From the NCBI RefSeq assembly GCF_022213955.1, contig NZ_JAKNTW010000020.1:209866-273865 (forward strand): a stretch of 64,000 bases of DNA, given 5' to 3'. How positions within the stretch are numbered: position 1 is the stretch's first letter; every line of letters starts with the position of its first letter. Source of the DNA: Dolomitihabitans soli. Its GTDB lineage: Bacteria > Actinomycetota > Actinomycetes > Streptosporangiales > Streptosporangiaceae. Below are positions 43,601-49,724 of this stretch, piece after piece. A program made the position numbers and the translations under genes. Under the pieces are notes generated by a model. It had not been told where the DNA came from and did not search any database. It was given only the letters and a program-made list of their open reading frames with translations.

Positions 43601-43802
43601 CGGGAACGCCTTCGCCGCCGCTCGTCCATGCGATCATGTCGCCGCGGGGAGAGAACCTCGGGTGCGAGACCGCCACCTGGGCCGCGGTGAAACGCCAGGC
43701 CCTGCCGCCCTCCGCGGCCGCCACCCAGACGTCGTCGTCCGCGACGAACGTGAGCAGGTCGCCGCACAGGTGCGGATATCTGAGGTACGCGCTGTCGACC
43801 AT
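40665..43802 (-). CDS. Tricorn-type S41 family protease
   Basis: 1045 residues from ATG 43802 (MVDSAYLRYPHLCGDLLTFV); an ATG at 43850 adds 16 residues with CALCARP but overlaps a motif shared with the SARP promoter. Beta-propeller repeats fill the first ~650 residues (FVADDDVWVAA, SPRGDMIAWTS, SPDSRWLAWTYPHD). A core helix domain, a PDZ near 760-850 (GDAIIAVNGRAVD) and the S41 protease core DEFAGSDGDIFSAGFMQ with the Ser nucleophile follow. Tricorn degrades oligopeptides in the cytosol. Proximity to the lanthipeptide genes is notable, but a role in leader removal is speculative. Confidence 0.93.
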   Translation of the reverse strand: MVDSAYLRYPHLCGDLLTFVADDDVWVAAAEGGRAWRFTAAQVAVSHPRFSPRGDMIAWTSGGEGVPEVFAAALDGGTAKRLTHWGDTTTSVRGWTPDGRVLAVSAVGEATRNRIWAWSVPLDGGPAERLPYGWASEAAISGTAVATVSSLVREPSSWKRYRGGRAGKIWVDAAGSREFTRLFPESTAQYWSVMWVGGRLAFLADIDGHGNVYSALPDGSDLRRHTSHEGFYARHATTDGSRVVYSRAGDLWMLESLDAEPRELPVRLGGSRPGRSPSPARNRVTAFSPDPAGRASAVEIQGTAHWVTHREGPATTLRDAPGVGVRLPRALGAGGLAVWVSDATGEDGLEVGRPGEEFRTLAAGRLGRVLELAASPDGEQVAVACHDGRLLVVEVESGRLHQLDRTEHGDIKGPAFSPDSRWLAWTYPHDERLSQIRMGRVDGGEVIEVTPRRFADFDPAFTRDGRHLAFLSHRTFDPVYDPQVLDLSFPHSCRPYVVPLLSTTAAPFGPGANDEAGTQATEVEIEGLAARVVPVPVPAGRYGNLRTAVGALLWVRRPLTGQLNGRLGNGADPNDDAVLERFDLTRRAPSELARKIESFEVSADGTQIVMTGPGGLQTRSTADRGDLVCIDVESVSVTVDPVASWRQAYAEAGRLMRDHFWRADMNGVDWQRTLARYAPLVERIGCYSELLDVLWEVQGELGTSHAYAYPNNAAAMSEYGRPPGLLGADLVRDDHLVWRVARILPGDSSDPNARSPLLAPGVAIRPGDAIIAVNGRAVDPIHGPLPLLSGLVGRQAELTVTSASDGTTRTVTVEPIGDERPLRYHDWVDSRRSLVRDLSADRLGYLHVPDMVASGWAQFHRDLRTEIARDGLIVDVRENGGGKLSELVLEKLSRRVTGWAVSRGHRPTPYPSDAPLGPVVGVTDEFAGSDGDIFSAGFMQNRLGPLVGTRTWGGVIGIDGRYSLTDGTMVTQPRYAFWLRGPGWSVENHGVTPDVEVAITPQDRVAGRDPQLERAVTLALTALTETPPASPPPLPPPAHAFEGLD

Positions 43803-43856
43803 GAGCCCAGTCTCGGCAGGACGGGCACACAGAGCGCATATGTCGCTCATGGCGGA

Positions 43857-44663
43857 TCAGGCCCAGCTCACGAGCGAGCGGTGGTGGTCCTCCGGCGCGC
43901 GCACGGCGTCCTCGTCGTGCCGGAGCATCGCATGATGCAGCCGCCGCAGCGGGGGCGAGGGGTCCACGCCGAGTTCCTCGTCGAGCGTACGGCGGAGCCT
44001 GCTGTACTCGTTCAGCGCGGCGTGGGGGTCGCCACCGAGGTAGAGCGCCCTGAGCAACTGGCCGGCGACGCGCTCGCGCAGCGGATGCTCAGCCAGCAGC
44101 CCGCGGATCTCGCCGACCAGGCCGCCGGACATGCCGAGACTCAGCCTGGCCTCGATGTAGTCCTCCCGGGCGAGCAGGCCCTGCTCGTTGAGATCGGCGA
44201 TGTACCCGCGGAGGCTGGCGCCGCCCGACACGTTGGAGCACGCAGGGCCCTCCCACAGGGCGAGGCCCCTGCGCAGCAGGTTCGCCGCCAGGTCGAACCG
44301 GCGGGCGGTGAGGGCGGTCCGCGCCTGCGCGGCCCGATCGGTGAACACCTGGAGGTCGCACTCTCCCGCCGCCACCGTGAGCCGGTACGCGGCGCCGACC
44401 TCCCCGCCGCCGCGCGTGGTGGTCAGCCGCCCGCTCATTCCGAGCTCCTGGAGCCGGGCGCGGATCCGGCCGACGTAGGTACGGAGATTGGACATCGCCG
44501 ACCGGGGCGGATCGTCCCAGATGATGTCGGCGAGCCGCGCCGCGGACAACTCCCGGCCGGAGTTGAGCAACAGAACGGCGAGAACGCCGCGGCATGTGGG
44601 CGAGTCACCCGGCCCTGGTCCTTCCGCGCCCAGGCGCAGCGGACCGAGAAGGCGGAAGAACAT
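43857..44663 (-). CDS. SARP-family transcriptional activator (small)
   Basis: 268 residues. Residues 1-95 are an OmpR-like winged helix (RLLGPLRLG, then LAVLLLNSGRELSAARLADI and SNLRTYVGRIRARLQELG); ~100-250 is the bacterial transcriptional activation domain (ALWEGPACSNV, then EHPLRERVAGQLLRALYLGG). This is the SARP layout used for antibiotic cluster activators. It likely recognises heptameric direct repeats such as those before the two lanthipeptide precursors. Confidence 0.93.
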   Translation of the reverse strand: MFFRLLGPLRLGAEGPGPGDSPTCRGVLAVLLLNSGRELSAARLADIIWDDPPRSAMSNLRTYVGRIRARLQELGMSGRLTTTRGGGEVGAAYRLTVAAGECDLQVFTDRAAQARTALTARRFDLAANLLRRGLALWEGPACSNVSGGASLRGYIADLNEQGLLAREDYIEARLSLGMSGGLVGEIRGLLAEHPLRERVAGQLLRALYLGGDPHAALNEYSRLRRTLDEELGVDPSPPLRRLHHAMLRHDEDAVRAPEDHHRSLVSWA

Positions 44664-44722
44664 GGCATAGCCTCCTGTTCATTCGGCGAACGTGGTTTCA
44701 GGGGGACTGTTCTCCACGAGCG

Positions 44723-44759
44723 ACGGCCACCGCATATGTCGCCGATATGCGGTGGCCGT
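44723..44759. promoter_or_regulatory. Perfect 15-bp-arm palindrome upstream of the SARP gene
   Basis: ACGGCCACCGCATAT / ATATGCGGTGGCCGT with a 7-base centre. It lies 60-96 bases before the SARP start and 52 bases after the stop of the small secreted peptide. No T-tract follows on the minus strand. The central CGCATATGTCG (44731-44741) recurs exactly at 43835-43845 in front of the tricorn gene. Operator or mRNA structure. Confidence 0.55.
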
Positions 44760-44810
44760 TGACTCAGCTCAGCCGGACACGCTGCGGGCAGCGCCGCTTC
44801 CCGGCCGTCA

Positions 44811-44930
44811 TCACGGGTTGCTGTCGTCCGCGGCGACCGGCGCGGCCAGGGTCGTGGTGATGAGACCGCTTCCCAGCAGCATCGTGCTGACCAGGCCGAT
44901 CGCGGCCGCGAACCTCTTGAACGTGGACAT
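44811..44930 (-). CDS. Tiny secreted peptide (39 residues) near SARP
   Basis: ATG 44930 has a strong AAGGAG 8 bases upstream. MSTFKRFAAAIGLVSTMLLG begins a Sec signal peptide with positive n-region and hydrophobic core, ending near TTTLAAPVAA. The mature part would be only DDSNP or a little more. It precedes the SARP gene on the same strand. It is too short for an enzyme; a signalling or pheromone-like role is possible. No family known to me. Confidence 0.6.
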   Translation of the reverse strand: MSTFKRFAAAIGLVSTMLLGSGLITTTLAAPVAADDSNP

Positions 44931-45350
44931 GTGCTTTCTCCTTCTAGCGGGCGGCACCGGGACCCTTTCGTCCCGAGCCGACGTGTCAGGGCCGCCGGGC
45001 CGGCTCGGCCGGCCTGGAGGCGGGTGGTGGGCGAACAAGGGGCCGGAGTCAGCCGGATCTCGCACCCGATCGACTCGTCCTTGATTCGGAAGGTCACCGC
45101 CACCAGCGGATACACCCCGCCGGCACCGAGACCGGCGAATTCGGGTCCGGTACCGGAGGCGCACCGTGGTGGGTCCCTCAAAGAGTTCCGCACCGCGCCT
45201 TCCGGGCCGCATTCGCGGACTTTCCGTGCCGCCCCGATTCTCCGCGTGCGAGGGAAAGCGGCGCGATAGCGGGGCGGCATGCGGCCCGGAATACCGTCGA
45301 GCGCACAGCGCCGGAAAGCCGTCGTCGCATGGTAGGAAGAGGTCGCTCAC
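44931..45350. other. Divergent promoter region between two small secreted peptides
   Basis: No gene is supportable. One minus-strand frame has a coding-like patch (YPLVAVTFRIKDESIGCEIR), but it runs on through the small peptide gene in another frame and has no clear start. The region should hold the promoters for both tiny peptides. Confidence 0.4.
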
Positions 45351-45515
45351 ATGGCTGGTCACGACAGGGGACGCGTATTCCGCAGGATCATCACCGTACT
45401 CGTCGCGCTGAGCGTCGCCTGGGGCGTGACCACAGGGCTCGCCGCCCCGGCGATGGCGGACCCTCCGGTCGGCGGCGGCATCATCTCGGACCCGGGCAAC
45501 ACCCCCTGGGACTGA
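45351..45515 (+). CDS. Tiny secreted peptide (54 residues)
   Basis: ATG 45351, preceded by AGGAAGAGG. Basic start (MAGHDRGRVFRRIITVLVAL) and hydrophobic core lead to signal-peptidase site LAAPAMA-DP. The predicted mature peptide is about 18 residues, DPPVGGGIISDPGNTPWD. It shares the TT-LAAP-x-A end with the divergent 39-residue peptide, so they may be related. It is convergent with the large SARP-TPR regulator. A short coding-like frame with a hydrophobic stretch (IVLSVLIGVVV) follows. Confidence 0.6.
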   Translation: MAGHDRGRVFRRIITVLVALSVAWGVTTGLAAPAMADPPVGGGIISDPGNTPWD

Positions 45516-45580
45516 CGCGGGCCATCGTGCTGTCCGTGCTCATCGGCGTGGTGGTGCGGGACCGGCGTCCGGGCCTCCCT

Positions 45581-45653
45581 CGCGCGGCGCAGGACCGCTC
45601 GGGCGGCCCGTGAGCCGCGCGGCGCAGGTCCGCTGGGCGGGCGGCCCGTGAGC
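45581..45653. repeat. Imperfect tandem direct repeat (~35 bp x2)
   Basis: CGCGCGGCGCAGGACCGCTC at 45581 and CGCGCGGCGCAGGTCCGCTG at 45616 each continue into GGGCGGCCCGTGAGC. The two copies abut between the small peptide and the AfsR-like gene. They look like a slippage duplication. Confidence 0.7.
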
Positions 45654-45672
45654 CGGCTCCCCCGGCAACCGC

Positions 45673-48615
45673 CTACAGGCCCGCGCTCTCCTCCTGCGAG
45701 CGGACGGTGTCGAGAACCCCGGCGATCCGCGCTTCGAGATGCGCCGCCTGGATGCCCCTGGCCAGCTCCAGCGCCGACCGCAGATGCCGTGCCGCCTGGT
45801 CCATATCGTCGCCGTCCAGGGCGAGTTCGCCCAGGCTGAGCAGGATCCGCGTCTCGACGAGCCGCGCGCCGGTCGAGGTGGCCGACCGCAGCGCCCGGCG
45901 CAGCACCTCGCCGGCCTCGGCCGGTTCGCTCAGGCGCAGGCGGGCGAGGCCCAGCCCTTGCAGCGCGTACGCCTCGCCCACGAGATCGCCGTCGCCCTGC
46001 ACCCTCACCAGCGCCTGCGCGAACAGTTCCGCGGCGCGACGGGGATCACCGAACGACAGGCAGGCGCCGCCCATGCGGTGCAGAACCTGGGCCTCGACCC
46101 GCCTCGCCCCCGCCTCACGGCTGAGAACCAGGGCTTCCGCCAGCAGCTTGTCCGCCTCGTCAAATTCGCCCCGATCCAACCTGATCTGCGCGAGATTGTG
46201 CAGGATGTACGCCGAGGCCACCGGGTCCCCGGTCCGGCGGAAGATCTCCAGCCCCGCCTCGTACCCGGTGGCGGCCTCGTCGAGGCGACCGGCGACCCGG
46301 TTTAGGAAGGCGATGTTCCGTACGGCGAGCGCGGTCGCGTGCTCGTCGCCCACCTGCTGGAACAGCGCGACGGCCGTCTCCAGGTTGCGGCGGGCGTCGT
46401 CGAAGCGCTGCTCGTGGATGGCCAGCGAGCCGATCGAGTAGAGCGCCGCGGCTCGGCCTCGTACGTCCCCGGCCCGCTGTGCGGCGGCGAGCGCGATCCG
46501 GTGGGTGTCGCGCCAGTCGTCGAGGTACATCCGGGATTCGAACAGGCTGACCGAGCCGAGCGCGAGGCCCCAGCACAGCTCCGTGAAGCCGGCGTGGGCG
46601 GCCTGGCGGACGGCCGAGACGAGGCTCGTGCGCTCGCGTTCGAACCACACGTGCGGGGCGGCCATCAGGCGGTCGACCAGCACGGGAGGCAGCGGCCACC
46701 GTTCCGCGCCGTTGCGGACCTGCACGTACGGCCCGCCGTACGCACGCCGGTGCGCCTCTTCGGCGAGCGCGAGCAGCGCGCCCAGGACCCGCCGCAGCAG
46801 GGTGGCGCGCCCGGCGGCGGACTCCTCGGCGGCGAGCCGCTCACGGGCGAACACGCGGACCAGGCCGTGCAGCCGATACTGGCCGTGCGGCCCGCCGCCG
46901 GCAGCGGTGGCCGCGATGAGCTGGGCGTCGGCCAGTTCGTCGAGCAGATCCTCGGACTCCGTGATCGGCACGTCGAGCAGCGCGGTCGCGACCCAGCCGG
47001 AGAACACCGGCGTGTCGAGGATCGCCAGCCTGCGAAGCAGCCGCCGTGCGTCATCGCCCACGCTCTCGTAGGTCAGTGAGATCGTGGCCCGGATGCCGAG
47101 ACCGCCGTGCCGGAGCTCGTCGAGCCGCCGGTTCTCGTCCTCCAGTCGCCGCAGGAGTTGCTCGACGCTCCAGTGCGGCCGCGCGGACAGGCGGGCGCCG
47201 GCGATGCGCAGGGCGAGGGGGAGCCGCCCGCACAGCTCGGCCATCGCCTCCGCCGACCGCGTCTCCGAGCGGACACGTCCGTCTCCGGCGATCCGGGCGA
47301 GCAGGCTCATCGACTGGTGTGCGTCGAAGACGTCGACGTGAACGTGGTGTGCCCCGTGCAGCCCGGTCAGGCGGGTGCGGCTGGTGATCAGTACGGCGCA
47401 GCCGCCGGAGTCCGGCAGCAGCGGCAGGACCTGGCTCTCCGTCACGGCGTCGTCGAGCACGATCAGCGTCCGGCGGCCGTCGAGCAGCTTGCGGTAGAGC
47501 TTGGCGCGCTCCTCCAGGTCCTCGGGGATCTCGATGCCGGGCACGCCGAGCGCGCGCAGAAAGCGCTCCAGCACCTGCATCGGACTCACCTGGCAGGACG
47601 CTTCGCCGTGCAGGTCGGCGTAGAGCCGGCCGCCGGGATACCGGTCGGCCAGGCGGTGCGAGGCGTGGATGACGAAGCTCGACTTGCCGACGCCCGGCAT
47701 GCCCGCGATCACGACGATCGGTACGGCAGGCGGGGCCGTGTCCGCCGCGAGCACCGCTTCGAGGTCGGCGATCTCCTGCTGCCTGCCGGTGAAGTCGGCG
47801 ATGTCCGTGGGCAGCAGGCAGGGGCCGGCGGGGATCACCGGGGAGGGTCCGGCCGGGGCCACCGGAAGATCGAGTGCGGCATCCGAGGTGAGGATGGCGT
47901 GCCGCAGCCGGCGCAGCCGCTCCTCGGGCTCGATCCCCAGCTCGTCGATCATGATGTCCCGGGCCCGCTGGTATGCCCGCAGCGCCTCCTCCCGCCGGCC
48001 GGAGCGGTAGAGCGCGAGCATGAACTGGCCGTGCAGCCGTTCCCGCATCGGGTGCTCCCTCACGAGCGTGGCGAGTTCGCCGATGAGCTCGTGGTGGCCG
48101 CCCGACTCCAACTCCACCTCGACGCACTCCTCGTTCGCCGTGATCCGGAGCTCCTCCAGCCTCCCGGCGCTCACCTTCGCTCCGGCGAACTGGATGCCGT
48201 CGAGCACCGGGCCGCGCCACAGGGCCAGCGCCTCCCGGTACAAGACGATCGACTCGGCGGGCCGGCCGGTGTCTCGCGCCTCGCGGGCGCGGCCGACGAG
48301 TTCCTGGAAACGGTGGGAGTCGAGCCGGGCGGAGTCGACGGCGATGGCGTAGCCCCACGCCTGGGTGGTGATGATTCCGGGATGTCCCTGGTCGGCGAAC
48401 AGCCGGCGCAGCGCGGAGACGGCGATCTGCAACTGGTTCCGCGATGTCGTCGGCGGGGCCTCACCGTAGATCGCCTGCACCAGCCTTTCGGCCGCGATGG
48501 GACGGTTGGCGTCCAGCAGGAGGCAGCTGAGCACGGTCTGCTGGCGGGGGCCTCCCAGGCGGAGTCTTCGGCCATCGACCAGGACTCTCAGCGGTCCGAG
48601 GATGCGGAACTCCAT
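45673..48615 (-). CDS. AfsR-like SARP-NB-ARC-TPR regulator
   Basis: 980 residues from ATG 48615 (GGGAGG 5 bases upstream). Winged helix 1-95 (FRILGPLRVLVDGRRLRLGG), BTAD to ~245, NB-ARC ATPase with P-loop GMPGVGKSS near 305 and LIVLDDAV, ITSRTRL further on, then tetratricopeptide repeats from ~690 to the end (LYSIGSLAIHEQRFDDARRN, LHNLAQIRLDRGEFDEADKL). ATP-driven SARP activators of this type govern secondary metabolism. Divergent from the lanthipeptide precursor, it is a second candidate binder of the heptamer repeats. Confidence 0.95.
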   Translation of the reverse strand: MEFRILGPLRVLVDGRRLRLGGPRQQTVLSCLLLDANRPIAAERLVQAIYGEAPPTTSRNQLQIAVSALRRLFADQGHPGIITTQAWGYAIAVDSARLDSHRFQELVGRAREARDTGRPAESIVLYREALALWRGPVLDGIQFAGAKVSAGRLEELRITANEECVEVELESGGHHELIGELATLVREHPMRERLHGQFMLALYRSGRREEALRAYQRARDIMIDELGIEPEERLRRLRHAILTSDAALDLPVAPAGPSPVIPAGPCLLPTDIADFTGRQQEIADLEAVLAADTAPPAVPIVVIAGMPGVGKSSFVIHASHRLADRYPGGRLYADLHGEASCQVSPMQVLERFLRALGVPGIEIPEDLEERAKLYRKLLDGRRTLIVLDDAVTESQVLPLLPDSGGCAVLITSRTRLTGLHGAHHVHVDVFDAHQSMSLLARIAGDGRVRSETRSAEAMAELCGRLPLALRIAGARLSARPHWSVEQLLRRLEDENRRLDELRHGGLGIRATISLTYESVGDDARRLLRRLAILDTPVFSGWVATALLDVPITESEDLLDELADAQLIAATAAGGGPHGQYRLHGLVRVFARERLAAEESAAGRATLLRRVLGALLALAEEAHRRAYGGPYVQVRNGAERWPLPPVLVDRLMAAPHVWFERERTSLVSAVRQAAHAGFTELCWGLALGSVSLFESRMYLDDWRDTHRIALAAAQRAGDVRGRAAALYSIGSLAIHEQRFDDARRNLETAVALFQQVGDEHATALAVRNIAFLNRVAGRLDEAATGYEAGLEIFRRTGDPVASAYILHNLAQIRLDRGEFDEADKLLAEALVLSREAGARRVEAQVLHRMGGACLSFGDPRRAAELFAQALVRVQGDGDLVGEAYALQGLGLARLRLSEPAEAGEVLRRALRSATSTGARLVETRILLSLGELALDGDDMDQAARHLRSALELARGIQAAHLEARIAGVLDTVRSQEESAGL

Positions 48616-48915
48616 ATCAGCCTCCCTGTTACCCGCCGACCGCTTCGCTGGCACGCCAGGTGGCAGGGCTCAGCCGTTCTCGAAGTGACGTGAGAACTTC
48701 CGCTCGGTCCCCGGTTGATCGGAGCCCCGGCGAGCCGGCGTTCGCGGCCGATGACCACAGAGTCGCCATCCCATGGTGTCCGGACAATGAATTTTGGCGT
48801 TCGGCCTTGTTCGGAACAGTTCGAGACGCAGATCGGGCCGGTGCCGAGAAGCATTCCTCGCCCGCCGGAGCTCCTGCCGCACGCGATCGAAAGCCCGGCT
48901 CATTCGTTTCGTGTC
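48616..48915. other. Upstream region of the lanthipeptide cluster
   Basis: 300 bases between the AfsR-like start and the first duplicated unit. No gene is recognised. It should contain the AfsR-like promoter. Confidence 0.5.
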
Positions 48916-48920
48916 CCGCA

Positions 48921-48952
48921 TGTGCCCTGCGTGTGCGCGGCGATCCTAATCT
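48921..48952 (+). promoter_or_regulatory. SARP box and -10 of precursor 1
   Basis: Heptamers TGTGCCC (48921-48927) and TGTGCGC (48932-48938) are separated by 4 bases (11-bp period). Exactly 8 bases after the second comes TAATCT (48947-48952), a -10-like hexamer. Known SARP sites are heptameric direct repeats with 4-base gaps whose 3' copy lies 8 bases from the -10. No normal -35 is present, as expected of a SARP-activated promoter. Confidence 0.7.
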
Positions 48953-49028
48953 CAAGAAAACAGTTGGTCCGCCGCAAAACAAAAGGTTCCCGCGGCATCG
49001 AACGGGCCAAAGAAGGAAAGGCGATCCA

Positions 49029-49205
49029 ATGCCCGAGAGTGACTACTTCGACCTGGATCTTCAGGTCGTGTCGCAGGCCGTACGGTACAACGACTTCGCG
49101 CTCTGCACCGAGAAGACGCCCAGCACCACCAACACCTGCTACGTCCTGACGGTGTGCATCCATCCGACCGGCGCGCAGGGCGTCAACCTCTGCCCCGACT
49201 GCTGA
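49029..49205 (+). CDS. Class I lanthipeptide precursor 1 (LanA)
   Basis: 58 residues; RBS GAAGGAAAGG. The leader carries FDLDLQ (residues 7-12), the FNLD-type motif bound by LanB/LanC. The C-terminal part has Cys at 26, 37, 43, 55 and 58 with Thr/Ser at 27, 30, 32, 33, 34, 36, 41 and 47 for dehydration. Five Cys allow up to five (methyl)lanthionine rings. SQAVR-Y at 15-20 could be a NisP-like cut after Arg; the boundary is uncertain. The end NLCPDC is not one I recognise from known lantibiotics. Confidence 0.88.
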   Translation: MPESDYFDLDLQVVSQAVRYNDFALCTEKTPSTTNTCYVLTVCIHPTGAQGVNLCPDC

Positions 49206-49227
49206 TACGGCGAAAACCGCCGGGCCA

Positions 49228-49258
49228 CCGGATGACGCCGCGAATCGGCCTCATCCGG
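49228..49258 (+). terminator. Hairpin after precursor 1
   Basis: CCGGATGA and TCATCCGG pair perfectly around 15 bases that can themselves pair (GCCG/CGGC). It is 22 bases after the precursor stop and probably partially terminates or stabilises the precursor mRNA. Confidence 0.55.
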
Positions 49259-49325
49259 GCCCGGCTACATTCCATCGGTTCCTCGCGAGCCCACGCACCA
49301 GGGAAATGGAGCGAAATACTCCGCA

Positions 49326-49357
49326 TGTGCCCTGCGTGTGCGCGGCGATCCTAATCT
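49326..49357 (+). promoter_or_regulatory. SARP box and -10 of precursor 2
   Basis: TGTGCCC (49326-49332), 4-base gap, TGTGCGC (49337-49343), 8-base gap, TAATCT (49352-49357): an identical copy of the promoter of precursor 1. It would drive precursor 2 and, through the hairpin, lanB-lanC-transporter. Confidence 0.7.
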
Positions 49358-49434
49358 CAAGAAAACAGTTGGTCCGCCGCGAACGTGAAGGTTCCCGCGG
49401 CATCGAACGGACCAAATAAAAGAGAGGCGATCCA

Positions 49435-49611
49435 ATGCCCGAGAATGACTACTTCGATTTGGATCTTCAGGTCGTGTCGCAGGCCGTACGGCACAGCGAC
49501 TTCGCGCTCTGCTCCGAGAAGACCGGCGGCACCAGCAACACCTGCTACATCCTGACCATTTGCGTTCATCCGACCGGCGCGCAGGGCGTCAACCTCTGCC
49601 CCGACTGCTGA
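49435..49611 (+). CDS. Class I lanthipeptide precursor 2 (LanA)
   Basis: 58 residues; RBS GAGAGG. Identical to precursor 1 at 48 of 58 positions: S4N, Y20H, N21S, T27S, P31G, S32G, T34S, V39I, V42I and I44V. All five Cys and FDLD are kept, and most changes are in the presumed core, so the two would give related but distinct products or a two-component pair. Dehydratable residues: S27, T30, T33, S34, T36, T41 and T47. Confidence 0.88.
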   Translation: MPENDYFDLDLQVVSQAVRHSDFALCSEKTGGTSNTCYILTICVHPTGAQGVNLCPDC

Positions 49612-49633
49612 TACGGCGAGAACCGCCGGGCCA

Positions 49634-49664
49634 CCGGATGACGCCGCGAATCGGCCTCGTCCGG
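49634..49664 (+). terminator. Hairpin between precursor 2 and lanB
   Basis: CCGGATGA and TCGTCCGG (one G-U pair) repeat the hairpin of unit 1. Lying between precursor and LanB gene, it is placed to make precursor transcripts exceed those of the modification genes. Confidence 0.5.
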
Positions 49665-49724
49665 GCCCGGCTGCATTCCATCGGTTCGTCGCGAGACCAC
49701 GCACCAGGGAAGTGGAGCGAAACA

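Larger units (their letters stand above)
48916..49722. repeat. Tandem duplication of a ~405 bp precursor unit
   Basis: Unit 1 (48916-49320) and unit 2 (49321-49722) each contain promoter, RBS, a 58-codon precursor, a hairpin and a GTGGAGCGAAA-type RBS region. Copy 1 ends with ATGGAGCGAAATACT where copy 2 continues into the LanB start, so copy 1 kept a vestige of the lanB ribosome-binding region. The precursor ATGs are 406 bases apart; one single-base indel separates the copies. Confidence 0.9.

Noticed and set aside
38992..43839. A 1615-codon minus-strand frame spanning the amine oxidase and the tricorn gene
   Set aside because: It is the true amine oxidase frame up to 40416; beyond that it runs antisense-like through another frame of the tricorn gene, whose propeller and S41 motifs lie in a different frame.
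44931..45280. Minus-strand coding-like patch YPLVAVTFRIKDESIGCEIR
   Set aside because: No start codon or RBS; the frame continues through the small peptide and SARP genes out of frame. Left as undecided intergenic text.
45581..45653. CRISPR-like or attachment-site repeat
   Set aside because: Only two abutting GC-rich copies without spacers; simple tandem duplication.
48660..49205. A 181-codon frame leading into precursor 1
   Set aside because: The N-terminal 120 residues are low-complexity and unconserved between the two duplicated units; the RBS and the second copy fix the start at ATG 49029.
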